Below are positions 46,795 to 59,915 of a stretch of DNA of 64,000 nucleotides, piece after piece. The notes under the pieces are model-generated. The model ran no database searches and was not told the origin of the DNA. It worked only from the letters and a program-made list of their open reading frames with translations. Within the stretch, counting starts at the first letter, position 1. Every line of letters begins with the position of its first letter. Position numbers and translations under genes: made by a program. The stretch is taken from assembly GCA_031772625.1 (NCBI GenBank), contig CM062817.1, forward strand, positions 949,838,327 through 949,902,326, read 5' to 3'. This stretch comes from Pinus tabuliformis. Taxonomy: Eukaryota; Streptophyta; Pinopsida; Pinales; Pinaceae.

Positions 46795-48300
46795 AAAAAT
46801 CATGTAAGAATATACCTAACCATGGAGATTCACTTTGCTTTTATCAATTGTGTAGTTTGAGAATTATGTAGTTTGAGACATGTTGATATGTCATATTTCA
46901 AAATTAATTAACTTGATATATATTAATTGAAATGACATAATTAATTTGGATATATATCTTAATCCTTGATCTTGGTTTGTGAATACTACTATGAATATTC
47001 TCACATATTCCATGGAGGTCTAATCTCTACCATCCACCTAATAATTACTATATTTTCTAAAATAAACACACGTGTCAATGTAATTAAATATACATGAAAT
47101 TATTACCTACCTAGAGAAATCCAAAAGAAAAGAGTAGTCTAAATAGTCTAGGTTTTTTTCTCAAAAAGAGGAATGCTTTTCATCATGATTTTGACCAAAT
47201 TTGGCATTTTTTTAGAAATCCATGTTATAGCTATCAAGTTTCAGAATTTTAGGTGCTTCAAGGGTTCTTGGGGGTGCTAAATCCATTTCCACCATTAAAA
47301 AAACATGTCAAACACTCTTAGTTTCATATTTTTTGAAAAACAATAGCCAAAGAAAATTGTTGTCAAGGCAAAGTCATCACCTGGTTGGACAAGTCCTAAA
47401 ACAATACAAAAAAGTAGTTTAAACAAACTATGTTTTCACATTGAAAAAAATGGTTTATCTAGCATTATTTTGAAGAAATCCAACATAGATTTTTAGAAAT
47501 ACAAGTTACAACTACCAAGTTTTAAAATTTTAGGTGCTCAAAGGATTATTGAGGGTGTTGTTACAACTACCAAGTTTTAAAATTTTAGTTGCTCCAAGGA
47601 TTATTGAGGGTGTTGAAACTATTTCCACCACTAAGAAAATGATTCCAACTATGTTAATTTTGTATTTTTTAAAAAATAATTACCAAATTTTGATGAAAGG
47701 ATCACCTTTAGGAGAAATCGCCACCTAGTTAGAGAAGTCCAAACAAATATCAAAATTTAATTAAACAATGATTCTCTAGCACTCTAGCACCATAGGGTGC
47801 GCCCAACCAAATCCATCCCACCATCCATACAACTTGTAGTGATGTATAAATTCATCGATCAAATCGAAATTATCATATGAATAATAGTTATTTCCAAGTA
47901 CCAACCCATCACTAATTCAAGACACTACATCTTCCAGCGACATTTCAGACCAAAAGACTTGAGAGTGGGATAAACTGATATTTACGCTCGAAGAGACATG
48001 AGGCATAGGATACGATATTGAAATTTAACAGTATGTCCATTAAAATTTAAAATTTGAACTAGGAGCACACTTGTTTTGAAAGAATGTTGCAATGACCAAA
48101 CCAAGATTCATATTAGTAGTTCTCTCCTTCACTATTTGTACCCAAAATAGTGTTTATAAAATATTCCTAGGGATTTCTAGATATACGGATCAGAAAAATA
48201 GATGAAAATTAAAGAAAACACATTATTACATACACCAATCACATGTTATTCCTTTATTGATAACAATAATTACATGTATAGGATATATATAAAAAAAATT
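46793..48300. repeat. non-coding stretch with diverged tandem duplication
   Basis: No gene. The block at about 47220-47360 (AAGTTTCAGAATTTTAGGTGC, then ATTTCCACCA and CATATTTTTTGAAAAA) recurs at about 47510-47690. Inside the second copy a 53-bp unit GTTACAACTACCAAGTTTTA onward occurs twice back to back (about 47560 boundary). Confidence 0.5.
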
Positions 48301-48639
48301 GACGAATCTAGATTCTAAAAAGTGGATCTATGGCTCGGACATGAAACAACTACAACTCATACACATAGGAAATAATAACTTCCTGATTAGCACGTATGCT
48401 TTCTATAGTAGCATATGCCTTCTCGGTCGGTCCCTATATGGCATGTCACCTCGCTCACCTTCTCCCAGTGGTTCCCAAACTCTACGTTTGGTCACCCCAC
48501 AACTTCTTTGTTATGGGCTTACCTAGGCGGTTGGACTCTCTGTTATCTCCTCATTGGCCCTTCTCCTATCTGCCAATTACTGTCGTCGCAGATTCACTTT
48601 ATCCCAATGCCTAATAACCTGATGCTCTCACTTGAATTT

Positions 48640-48673
<34 letters not shown>

Positions 48674-50400
48674 CTCACAACGTCAGGATGACCTGACTAT
48701 GGGCCATCCCTTTTCTAGTGAAAACTTTGCCAAACTTACGGGTTTGACTTGCGCTTTCGGTGACATCATCCCATTTGGTACCTCTCGTTACACTCCCACC
48801 AACATCCCTCTAATATATACTATATTCACTCACTGGGCTTGCATCAATGGTGGGACCATATGGCCTCCTTTCCCATTGGACCCTAGTGTCAATTCTCCAT
48901 AGCCACTATGCCCATTCCCATGTCATCATGCTTCCCTTGATCAGCTCTTTGATACATATGCACCTACAATGCTCTCATTAGAACTTTCAGCTCTCACTTC
49001 TGGGCTACGTAATTTAGTGGGTCACACCCTTACATATCCCTCATTCCCAATTTGGAGGCATCGTGACACTTCCATTTCATCTCGCACCACTCATCCAACT
49101 CCCTTCTACTTGCAACCTATGAAAATTCTCCAAGATGAACCTGATGCAGTGACCTATGAGGTGGGTCTGCCTTTGACTAATCACAAACCTCTCGGGCTGG
49201 CATGGCTGCAAGATCATCCAGGTTGGTCTCCTCTCGGTTATTTGCTATTGAATCCCTTGAAAATCTTTTGGGCTAACCTTTCTTAGCCACATCAACATTT
49301 TCGCAACCAATTGTGTAAGGGGAAAATCAGTTGTGCCAATAGGAGGATTTCCTAGATAAGGTATCGATCTGCAATAGGACACGGTTGTTCGATATTTTCT
49401 TATAAGTCTAGGGTTTGATTCCCTTGCACCGCAACAGGTTTTTCATTCTTTCCCATGCCATTGTTCAACTAAGGGGCTTAAATCCTACCCCATGAAACAT
49501 TTTAGATGGGGATCTTCGCGATCAGCCTAAACATGAGCTTGTATATTGTTCAAGCTTCCTAAGCCAATATTCTTGACCATGGATCTGTCTCAGAGGTCTG
49601 GAAGACCTCCAGATCATCTTCATGGTTTCATGCTAACATTAGTGACATTCTAAGGTGTGTTATGGTGCTACCCCTCTTAAGATTGGGCGAAAGGCTCTCC
49701 CAACAGTTCTTGGCCCACTTACATTCCCCGTTCTCGGATAGGGAATTCCATGTTTGTCAGCACGGGTGATGTAGTAACCATTACCTACCACAGGGTTGGC
49801 ATGGACTCCTCAGATGTGTCCACCTCACCTGTCACACACAGATAGTGCCAGAATCCATGAAAATCCTAGAAGCAGCTCCATGGCACAATACAAAACCTTT
49901 CGGTGCCTCACTGGCATCACTAGGGTGCCAACGAAAGACATCTAGCCTACTCAAAATGCAAGGTTGAAGGGAATTTAGGTAAATCTGATGGGCTCATCCA
50001 GCGCCAAGGGAAACAACCCTAAACACTCACATAATGTGTTCCAAGTGGAAAGCAGCTTGTAACTTAAGAAAAATAAATGAATTTAAGTGAACGCAGATCC
50101 CGTTGAGGAGACAATATTCAATGGAACTTTTTCACATTAATAAAGGGTCTTTGAGACCATTGTTTCAAGTTTTACTCCAAGCTCTTATGGATTTTTTTGT
50201 GGCATGTAACATGGCCTTGTATTCCTCTATTATTCATTTATATTTTGTTCTAATTACAATTAAGTATTTTCATTCAGCTTAAGGTTCAGTTCAATATTAT
50301 AACTTGGTTCTTATTATCATATTTTTTATTACACATTTGTGCCTCTACTATTCTCTGATAAACACTAACAAGTTATTATCACAACATCTTATTTCTAATT
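48301..50400. other. unassigned region with a few short frames
   Basis: GC is visibly higher than in the flanks. Plus-strand frames 48699-48902 (67 codons) and 48969-49286 (105 codons, containing HPTPFYLQPMKILQDEPD and LAWLQDHPGWSPL) lie close together and share a frame style, so they may be pieces of one decayed protein I do not recognise. A (TA)n run lies at about 48643-48671. From 49290 to 50400 I see nothing I can name. Confidence 0.35.
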
Positions 50401-51748
50401 TTGAAGATTATGCTTAGTTTATTTCATAGTAAAACACCCACACACAAATATTCATCCATGTCAAATGTACATAAAATCCGTCCACATATTTATAAATAAA
50501 CAACACAAATACAGTTCCAGAATCCATAACCATCAGAGTCAAGAATCCATCATGGTTCATTAACAGATAAAAAAGTACATACAAATACTTATATTTAAAC
50601 TTGCAAGGAAGCTGAGTCTGGGAGAACGACTCTCCTCTCAACAGTAGACAACTGTAGCCACAATTACTTGTACCTGTCACCCCTGAGCCAGGTTTTAGCG
50701 TCCGAGGGGGATGCTTTCTTGAGAGCTTGAATACCAGTTGCCAACTGAAACAAGGACTATAAAGGGCCACCTTCCTCAATCCCACTATCTAACTTCCACT
50801 TCTTGTCATGTGAGGAGTCCATAGGTACTCTACCTCACCCCCAAATGCAGGCCCAATGATTCACCCCCTCATAGGGAGTCCAAAATCCACTGCAATGATA
50901 TTGTAGTCCCCATAAGTCTTCACCCATGTCTTCATTTTTACTTCTTCAAGATCACCTCTTCCCAAGCTATTACAGGTCTCCATAGTCTTCTATCTCAACC
51001 CACAACCTGTAGGAGTCCCTAGATGTTATAGTACTCTAGATATTCCATCACAACCCATAGCCTCCAAGGACCCAAGCTGTTACAGGGGTGAAAAGATCTC
51101 TTTCTCAAATCACAACCTCAAGTGACCCAAGATGCTATAGCGCTCAAGGGATCCTATCTCAACCCACATCCTTCAAGGACCCCAATATATTACAGGGCTC
51201 TAGAGACTGCAAATCAACCCACAACTTCTAGGGAGCCAAGAACCAATCCCCTTCTATTCTCTTCTCTTCAGAGCTTCCAGCTGATTTTGCGCTCACTAGA
51301 TGCTCAAATTCCTCTGCCTTCTTTGTCTACCTACATCCAACATGAGTTGCACTTCATTTTTCTTCTTTCAGAGATTCCTGCCAATGTTCTATTTCCATTT
51401 TTTCATTTACTGTTGTGTCCTTGCTGACCTTCCATGCACAATCTCTCTACTGGGTTATTTTTCCTATTTTCTTATTGTTGTTTCTCAAGAAACATGGGGT
51501 TGCATACTTTCTCTTATGACCCATTTAATTTGAAGAAGTAGTCTCTTAAATTCCTACACCATCTAGTTTTAATGGTTATTCTGCAATTCAAGTTTATTGC
51601 ACAAGAAACCACAACATCCAAAGCAAGCAATCCTCCTCCCAATATTTGGAATTTGTGCCCTTTGACCCAATCCCATTTTTCCAAATTTAAAATATAGAAA
51701 ATTATTTACAATGTATTTTATGAGAAGACCATGTGTGGGGCTATCACA
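50400..51748 (-). repeat. LTR of the minus-strand gypsy element
   Basis: It begins TGTGATAGCCCCACACATGG at 51748 on the minus strand, directly after the polypurine tract AAGGGGGAGGGTAC (51762-51749). The far end is not fixed. At about 50930-51240 it contains roughly five imperfect units of about 62 bp (AACCCACA.CCT, AAGGACCC, TGTTACAGGG-like blocks). Confidence 0.6.
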
Positions 51749-51899
51749 GTACCCTCCCCCTTGAGGGAACACCACCCTCGATGTTCATCTACCCATATGC
51801 AACACCAGCAACAAAACACAACATATATTGTTTCATGGATCTTAATATACATAGCTCTACACAGTATTTACAATCATGTACACAATTTCTTTAACCACC

Positions 51900-52960
51900 A
51901 AACAAGAAGGGATAATTAATTTTCATGGCATTAAGCTTTTCCCACATGGCCTCCTCCATCCCAAACTGCTTCAACTACACCTTGACTTGTTATATGGCTC
52001 GATTCTAGAGCATGAGATTCCTCTAGTCTAGAATGCACAGTGGCTATGGTTGGAACTCTCCCTTTGGTTCCTCCTATAGAACAAACCAATCAATCAAATG
52101 ATTAGAACCCTATATATGCCTTTTAAGTAAAAAAACATGGAAAACATCATGAAATCTAAGTGAAGGAGGTAAATCTAGCCTATAAGCCACTAGTCTGATC
52201 CTCTCAAGGATCTCAAATGGCCCACAATAATATGGTGCCAACTTGGAACATATCCCAATTGTCAATGAACTATTCTTGGGCTTAATCCTCAGATAAACAT
52301 GCTCCCCAACTTTGGACACTTTGTGCACTCTCTACTAATATTCATAGATTTTCTACCTATCTTGTGCCACTCTCAAATTATATTTTATGGTTTGAACTTT
52401 CTACTCCATATCCTTGAGCATATCAGACCCTACATGGACCTTGTTCACTGGATCACTCAAGATAATAGGAGTGTTGCAACTCCTGCCATACAATGCCTCA
52501 AATGTGCTCATCTTTAGGGATTCTTGGTATCCATTGTTGTATGGAAATTCCACAAGTGGAATATATTCTGCCCACTTATTTGGTTACCATTAAATACATT
52601 CTTAAAATGTGCTGAATATTTCTTCTAATCCTCTCTATTTTCCCATCCTTTTGGGGATGATTGGTTGTTCTAAATGCCAATTTTGTTCCCAATATTGCAA
52701 ATAGTTCCTTCCAAAACCCAGTAGTGAACCTAGCATCTCTATCTAACCTAATCTATTATAGGCCATTTTTCACTTCTGCTGAATAGGCCTACACATTAGA
52801 ACAATCATCATCCATGAACACCTTGTCAACATCCCTACACAAATCCATAACCATGAATCTCCCAAATTCCTGAATTTCTGAGCTTAACTACCTCATTTCA
52901 GTGCTTTAAAGGACCATCTCACCCTGGCACTTTAGGGACCTGCGTTCAATAACATATTTC
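51900..52960 (-). pseudogene. gypsy integrase with chromodomain-like C-terminus
   Basis: Minus strand. Integrase core near 52870-52620: DRDARFTTGFWKELFAILGT, then AFRTTNHPQKDGKIER, which contains the D-x-R-F and H-P-Q-x-D-G motifs of gypsy integrases. The C-terminal GPY-type segment is one open stretch at 52328-52110: [43 protein letters not shown]. Beyond a stop, QVKVQLKQFGMEEAMWEKL (with one stop) and NYPFLF near 51905 match the chromodomain tail of chromoviruses, which steers integration into chromatin. Several stops and a frameshift near 52560 disable it. Confidence 0.75.
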
Positions 52961-53000
52961 TCCCTTATGCACCCAATCTAATTAACAACATGATGTCCTG

Positions 53001-53970
53001 TGTTGGGGGTGTGCTGATTTTCGAAATTCGAGAAAATGGAAAAGAATCTTGAAGCTTCCTCTTCCAAAATATTTCATATGTTGTTTAACCATTTACCTTG
53101 GATAAGAAATTTGAATCCTATGTGATCCCACCTTGGAGATTTCACCTCTTCTCCCTTGAGCTCATCTTCCCCTATCAATAGGATCTCAAGCCTAGATTGG
53201 TAAATGTAAAGAATTTCTAAACTGCCTTCCTCTCCTATAAATTTACTACCATCTACAACATCAGTGTTAGATTTTGGAGACTAATCATGACCTAATGTCT
53301 TTTCCTTGAATCTAAGAGAGTCATCATTTTCATGCATTAGGGTGACACAGAGGTGTGCTTTGTGACAAGGAAGGACAAGTCAACTCTGAGAGATCTCAAC
53401 AATATGTCTGCTATAATTGGTTGTAAACTCTGTCCATTACTATTAATAAAAGGAGTACATTATTTTCCTATATGTGTTATGTTATGTTTACATTCATGTA
53501 TTTCAATGCTTTGTTGAACCATTGAATAGAGTAATTTGATTACGTTACATAGATGTTGTATATCTTTAGTTTGTGTTGACTATATGTGTAGGTTCTAATT
53601 ATATCAAGAAAAGTTACGATTGGATCTTACAAGCCAAGAGGAGAATAAAGCTTGTGATGGATTCCAAGTAAGCCTCATTCCATTCTTCAATTTCTACAAG
53701 GGAAACTTTATATTCTTTTCTTTCTATTGGTCTAGATCAGTCCACTAGGTCTAGGGAAGATCTTTATGTCCACAGTCTTAAATTATGCATAACAAATTGG
53801 AAATTCCATTGGGCATCATTTTACTCCCTTAGTGGTTTCCTTGTACCTAGTACTCAATTCACCTCTTAAGTAGACCACCTTCATTCTCTCACTCAATCTG
53901 AATTGACCCTAGGAAGACCTTTCACTCAACCTAGTTTCATTTTTTTGTGTCGGAAACTAGCCTCATCTTG
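53001..53970 (+). other. probable 5' LTR or flank of gypsy element 2
   Basis: No gene. It lies immediately before a primer site at 53973, so its right part is probably the 5' LTR of the next element; no second LTR copy is in the window to prove it. Confidence 0.35.
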
Positions 53971-53987
53971 ATTGGCACTCCTCCTGG

Positions 53988-55250
53988 TATGGAGACAGAG
54001 CATTGCAGTGTTCCCCAACCTTCTTTGGACCTGTGTCGCAGAGCGTTGGTGCCCTTTCAGAACCTACGCTAGCCCCTGTTTAATGCAAAAAAATTCCTTT
54101 TGTGATTTTCTCTCTCATTAGCTTTGTTCCAGCTAGTTCTCCTTATGTACCTGAGTGTGTCTTGGTCTCTCATAAGCCTTCATCCTATTTTATTTTAGTT
54201 TTGAGTGCCTTTGATATGATTATTTTAGAGTTTTTCTTTGTTGTTGTCAATTGTGCATTAGCAAACTGATTTCTTGACCATTGAGTGCTTGAAGGAATTG
54301 GTGTTCTAGTCATTGTTTTGAATAGTTTCTTTTGTCAGTGATTATGCAAGCATCTTAGTTTTCATTTCATTTGAAAATTAAGTGGATTGAAAAGACAAAA
54401 CTCTTTTCATTGCAGGTAGGGTTTTATGTGTGAATTGAAATTGGAACAATTTCATTAGGGTAATTGCACTTGATAAATTTTGTTTGTTGCATCTTGTACG
54501 ATGCATATTCTCTGTTCTTTTCCCTCCCATACATAGATTTCAATTGAAAGAAAAGTTTCATTTCATCATGATAGATTACATTTTTAAAGATATTCAGGTG
54601 AAATTTGTGGTGAGCCTTGAAAACTGAAACTTAAGTCAAGGTCAACTCTAAAATTTACTCAATCAACCTAAAGAGAATTTCTAACATTAACCCAAAAATT
54701 TAGAGGTCTTGGCTAGATAAATATTTTAGCATCTATAAACGTAGGAGCTATTATTTTTACCAACGTTGCATCTTGGGGGTGGAATCTCGTTCCACGTGCG
54801 TAAGTGTATCAGACCATTCTCCAACTGCTTTCGGGTATATTGGATGGTGCTCCATGGATTAAAAGTATATCATAACACTCTCATCATACAGTTACGAATT
54901 AGACAACACTAACACAAACGAAACTTCCATGTACCATCGATTATATTTAGGAAGTCCACGATAGGTTTCTATCCTCACCATAGGTAACTGAGTCGGCCAC
55001 CTTGTATACCATGATACACCAAACACAACATTGAGGGAGATTGTTTTCCCATACATAAATCCTTGGTTCTCCAAGGTTGTATATTGAAGTTCATGGTTGC
55101 ATGGTAAACCCTTTTCCTAGATCACCCTTTTTTATTTATTTTTGTATTGTTAAGGTTTAAAATTTATTAAGTCAACATAGAAGAAAAATATCCCCCACTC
55201 TCTCATTTGCATTGAATGCAAAATAATCCTCCCCTTCCACTTCAGGGAAC
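53988..55250 (+). other. leader of gypsy element 2
   Basis: Non-coding, about 1.26 kb. CCATGTACCATCG at about 54929, CATAGG, GTCGGCC and ACCAAACACAACATT follow in the order seen in the leader of the 5.4-13.3 kb element. Confidence 0.5.
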
Positions 55251-55259
55251 TCTTGGCCA

Positions 55260-58200
55260 TCATTAGAAGAACAAGAAGACACAAACTATTGAATATGGTA
55301 CTTCGGGAGCTACTCCTTCTAGTCCTCCATCTGAGGTAGATCCACCAGAATGATCCTTCCCTGTGAGTACTAAGCCCAATATTATTTCTACATTTGTTGG
55401 TGAATCTGACACAGTCAAAACATAAGAACTTGAGATTTCATTACCTGAGGTTATTGAACCTGATTATATTGACTCAGAAACAATATAGCTAGAGGTTTTA
55501 AAACATGAGATGCCCCATTCACCTATACTTGTTACTTCATGACCTTCTCCTTCTCTTCATCTATCTATGACTCAACAAAAAGTTATTTATATTGGACCCA
55601 ACAGTGAACCCCTTCCACCTAGTCTTGTGAGTATTGAAGATATTCCTCAAGAAGAACCTTCACCCTCTTATCCCATCCATTTGAGAGTGCTCCATACTTA
55701 TCATACTTATCCTCTTCCACTCCTCATACTCCATCACAATCTCCTTTGTCTAGTTAATTTCCTTTCAACCCACCTTTGAGTTTCTCACGACAATCTCCTT
55801 TGGGACAGCTAACCATGATTGAATTGCTTTGGTATCCCAACTTGGATCTACCCCTATTGTTATAGACAATTTTGTGCCTTACAGCAACAGGCATGAATTG
55901 TCAATAATCCAAGGGATCCAAAGTCCCTAAACATGATGTTCCTACCCCTAGAGGAACAAGGTCAACAAACCAACAGCTCTCAGATCAGTTCTCCACCTGA
56001 AAACACTCAAAAACAAGCAATCCTGAAATCAAAGCAGGTGCTCCACTAGGCTTCTGCGCTGAAACTCAACTCCTCCATGGTGTACCTGCGTTGCAAAGCA
56101 AGTGGAACAAAGGCCACCTGCGCTGAGCGAGATGGGACAAGTGGCACACTGAGTCATTGCTCTGGAATCTTCCAAAAATGACACTTGGATCAGGGATTTC
56201 GCCTTGTGATGAGTCAGAGGCTCTGTTTCTCCAAGTGGAAGCAAGGTTCTCCAAGTGGACTCAAGAACTGAAGATCAACTGAAGAGAGAGAGGACACAAG
56301 GCAGCTACACATCAGTTGCAAGCTGACTCATCCTTTCTCAATTCATCTATATATTGAGCTCTCTCCTATGAGCTCAGGAGGCTGGAATTTTGTGCAAAGT
56401 AATGATATGCTGTTGGTTTCATCATAGAACTATTGGGTGATTGCTTGAGGGAGGTGAAGAGGAGAAATTCTTTCTGCTGGGAGGTGTTGCTGGATTGGAA
56501 CCTTCAATGGTTGTAACACTCTCAGAACCTTTACTTCTTCATTAATAAAAGCTATTGAGGTTCTTCTATATGCACTTGTTTCAATAATGTGTTGTGATAA
56601 TTGTATATTTGATTTATGCTAATACTTGAATCAGTTATGATTGCATGCTTCTTGTAGTTTCCTTCTTTGTTATTTTGCAGGATCTCATTGTAGCTGGGCC
56701 AGCAAAAGAGCAAGGAGCTGGGAGCAAGCAGCGAAGAGAAGAGTTTGGATTCGACATTAAGCGCAAGGCAACGGTTAGTGCATTTCCTCATTCTCTCTTG
56801 CTTTCATAAAGAAGTAAACCTTAAGTAGTTTTCTTTATAGTTGTTGCTGAGGTACTATCACCCTTAGAGTGGGATAGGGTCATCCGAATCGGATACTTTT
56901 CCCTACAACACCTATGGCTGAAAAAACCCATGTTGTAACCTCATCTATGTGTGTAACATCACCATAGACATATTTTTATAGTGGCATGTCCATCGCACCT
57001 AGTTACCAATCATTATCTGATACCTTTTATGGCGCAGCATCCAGTCCATGGACCTCTCCCATGTCATCCTCCTCTTGAATTCTATCTGGTACTTCTTTAA
57101 TGAGTACTACACATTTTTGTACTTCTCCTCCAAGTACACCTAGAATTGAATATCAGATTGACCCTTTTGTAAGTGGGTATGCTCACCTATAACAACCTCA
57201 TCCACCTCATGTTGGGAACCCTCCTCTTGGGGGGTAGTTTCCTCCATCATCCCCTCCTCTTTCGCCAAGGGCGGGTGGGGCAGCTGTTGCCGATATACCA
57301 CAAATTGGTGCTCAGCATTATTCAATTATTCCATATCTCCGAATCGTTTCCAATGTTTTGGAACCTCTGTTTCCCATACAGCTTGGTTTGGTTATGGATC
57401 CATATTTAGTTTCTGAATTTGTTCCATTTGCATCTCAAATTCATATGTATAAATATGTACCCAACATGTTCAGGCTCAACTTAATCTAAGTCAACATTTT
57501 CAAGTTGCTCCTTTGACTCAATCTATTCATTTGGTATCTGGTCCCCTTTAAGCCCCACATTCCCAGCCTCTTCAAAATGTACTACATTCTTAATCGCTTG
57601 GAAAGGGTATTCCTCACATTCAAGTAGGACAAAATGCGTATGGTATGGCACAGCCACGACCGATTCCACCTTTTGTTGGGATGATGAAAAATCCAATGGG
57701 TCAATAATATCAACCTTATCAAGGCATCCCTTAAGTGACTTATCAAGCCGAGCATGTTTAAAATTATCCATTTCAACATTTGTTGGGTTATCCCAATGCT
57801 CGACAGCAAGGTTATGTGTATTCTGGTTATGAGAATCCTCCCTATTCTAGAATGCAGATAATTATTTCTCGGGCCATCCCTTCCTATCCAGGGTATCCTC
57901 TGCCAGACTTCAACAGGAAATTTACATTCGTAACAACCCTTGAATTTCCAAATTTGACTCGAGTTACCAATAATCCTATTGGCCATTTTCCTTGGTGATC
58001 GATTATTCTGACTAACCTGCCTAGTGATATCCCAAAATTCAATGGATATCCTAGATAAGACCCATTTACGCACGTTATGACTTATCATTCGTTTTGTTAT
58101 TTAAACTCCCTCAATGATGACTCTATTCATATATGTATTTTCCAGCAGATGCTTACCAATACGACAAAAAAAATGGTATATTGAAATATCACAAGCTTCG

Positions 58201-59040
58201 TTCAATAACTTCAGCGCTTTAGTGACCACATTCCTAACACATTTCCAGTTACCCATTTGATATGAGACTGGAACAAAAATTTTAACCAATTTTAAGAAAA
58301 CTGATTCCACTCACATTTCTGATCACATTCATCAGTGATGATGTCATCGTCATTTGGTTAAATGTTTGTTTCTGATCAATTGTTAGTTGGATGGTTTACT
58401 AAGTATCTATGACCATCCATAATAGAATATGTCACTAAGGGCGTAGTTGTTACTAAAGAGCAAGTAATTGCTCGTGACCGGTATTGGGATTTCATTTATA
58501 CCCAATCTACCATGCTTTATAATAATATACCAAATGCTCCGCAACCTTACATACTATTCCTCGACCTCCTGGAAAAGAATCACATGCCACTGATGGTGTG
58601 ATTGGTTCTTCCAGTTTGCAGTCGATGAGTAAACCATCTAGTTTGAATCTTACAGGGACTACCCAAAGTTCTCCCTCCTCTCCTCCTATGACTTCTACTT
58701 CCAAGATCAATGTCATTCAATACAATAAAGGAAAGTCTCAACAACAACCAGGAAGTAAGAATGAAGGCAAAGGTGAAAAGAAGAAAGATTCTCCTCCACA
58801 GGATAAACAAAACAATCAATCTTCTGAAGAGAAGCGGAGACCTCATTACCCAAGCTTTATTTATAATGAGGACCACTTCACTCATGAATTTCCACGTCAG
58901 GCAAATGTGAATCAATTCCTTAAGTCATTTTCTTCACCCATTGTGTTGATAGATCCATTTCCAAATGAGGATACAATGTTGTTTCTTGGGACACCGCTTC
59001 CTCTAACTCAGTTTTTATGATTTCCTCCTATAAGCCATAA
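55260..59040 (+). pseudogene. gypsy Gag, broken and interrupted by a solo LTR
   Basis: The N-terminal part, 55260-55779, is Ser/Pro/Glu-rich with stops. After the solo LTR, 57000-57770 continues Pro/Gln-rich. From about 57780: GHFPW, SDIPKFNGYP, PFTHVMTYHSF and NSLNDDSIHI, then WYIEISQASFNNFSALVTTF and HISDHIHQ, i.e. the retrotransposon gag (capsid) domain, frameshifted at an A8 run near 58165. The open stretch 58598-59020 holds SFIYNEDHFTHEF, where the three Cys of a CX2CX3HX4C knuckle are Ser, Tyr and Phe. It resembles the first knuckle of the ORF at 8194-9762, indicating related elements. Minus-strand frames here are shadows. Confidence 0.7.
55858..56910 (+). mobile_element. solo LTR of the 5.4-13.3 kb element family
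   Basis: It begins TGTTATAGACA and ends TACAACA. The direct duplication CCTAT is at 55853-55857 and 56911-56915. Shared with the LTRs at 5426 and 12218: CCAAGGGATCCAAAGTCCCT, CTACCCCTAGAGGAACAAGG, GAGTGGGATAGGG. More diverged than those two, so an older insertion, reduced to one LTR by recombination. It splits the gypsy 2 gag. Confidence 0.9.
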
Positions 59041-59069
59041 AATTGAATTATGGTGGCCACCCGAAATAA

Positions 59070-59906
59070 CACTACAAGAAAAAAGGAAATTGGTGAAGGA
59101 TGAAAAATGTCACCGTAACCTCATTGGTGACGGTCAAAAGAGCTTTCGTCACCAAAAGCTAAACGTATAGGTGTTGTGGTGACATTCAAAGTTTATTACC
59201 AATAATGATTTATAATGATGGATAGCAACCATCACCATTTCATATGAGAAACGATGACGGGCGATAGCCTCCGTCACCAAAAAGTGAACATCACCAAAGG
59301 TGGCATCACCAAAAGTATAGGTGTTGTGGTGACATTCAAAGTCCGTCACCAAAAATAATTTATAATGATGGATAGTGACTATCACCATTTCATATGAGAA
59401 ATGGTGACAGGCCATAGCCTCGATCACCAAAAATTGAATGTCCCAAAGGTGGCATCGCCAAAAGTATAGGTGTTATGGTGACATTCAAGGTTCGTCATGA
59501 ATATTGATTATAATGATGGATAGTGACCGTCACCATTTCATATGAACAACAATGATTTATTGTGATGGATCTTTCATGGCCGTAACTATTGGTGCATATA
59601 TATGGCGACATTCGTTGACCGTCACCAAAAGCTGCATTGTCAAAAATATAGGTGTTGTGGTGACATTCAAGGTTTGTCACGAATAATGACTATAATGACG
59701 GACAATGACCGTCACCATTTATTATCAACAACAACAATTTATGGTTACGGACATTTCATGGTCATCGCTATTGATGCATATATATCATGGCATTCGTTGA
59801 CCATCACCATTTCATATTTTGGTGAGGGTTAAAAAATGTCACCATAAGCTCATTGGTGATGGTAAAAAGAGCCTCTGTCACCAAAAAATGATCGTCGCCA
59901 TTCCAT
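59070..59906 (+). mobile_element. CACTA-like transposon terminus with subterminal repeats
   Basis: CACTACAAGAAAAAAGG at 59070 has the form of a CACTA (En/Spm) terminal inverted repeat. Repeats follow: units starting (G/A)TATAGGTGTTRTGGTGAC at 59165, 59315, 59464 and 59646, and a direct repeat of 59085-59160 at 59818-59890. CCGTCACC/GGTGACGG recurs in both orientations, as in subterminal transposase-binding regions. No transposase and no opposite terminus are seen; the right end may lie beyond the window. Confidence 0.6.
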
Positions 59907-59915
59907 ATGGATATC

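Larger units (their letters stand above)
50400..53000 (-). mobile_element. chromovirus-like gypsy element, 3' part
   Basis: On the minus strand: integrase, a chromodomain-like tail, a polypurine tract and an LTR. Upstream gag, protease and RT are absent, so it is truncated. Both borders are approximate. Confidence 0.75.
53971..59068 (+). mobile_element. gypsy element 2, 5' part, interrupted
   Basis: A degenerate primer site TGGCACTCCTCCTGG at 53973, a leader, then a broken gag. Interrupted by a solo LTR at 55858-56910 and cut at 59070 by a CACTA-like terminus. Protease and pol are not in the window. The leader part 54765-55080 resembles 7690-7930. Confidence 0.65.

Noticed and set aside
47832-47841. 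CTTGTAGTG as a possible right end of a CACTA element
   Set aside because: It lies upstream of the only left terminus (59070) and has no subterminal repeats.
49300-49445. Possible tRNA (GGGTTTGATTCCC T-loop-like sequence with complementary GTGTAAGG/CCTTGCAC ends)
   Set aside because: The ends are about 120 nt apart and no D or anticodon arm fits.
57582-58915. Several minus-strand ORFs up to 168 codons
   Set aside because: Opposite strand of the gypsy gag, which has recognisable domains in the plus orientation.
59149-59430. Minus-strand repeated ORF of 93 codons
   Set aside because: The internal repetition is explained by the CACTA subterminal units.
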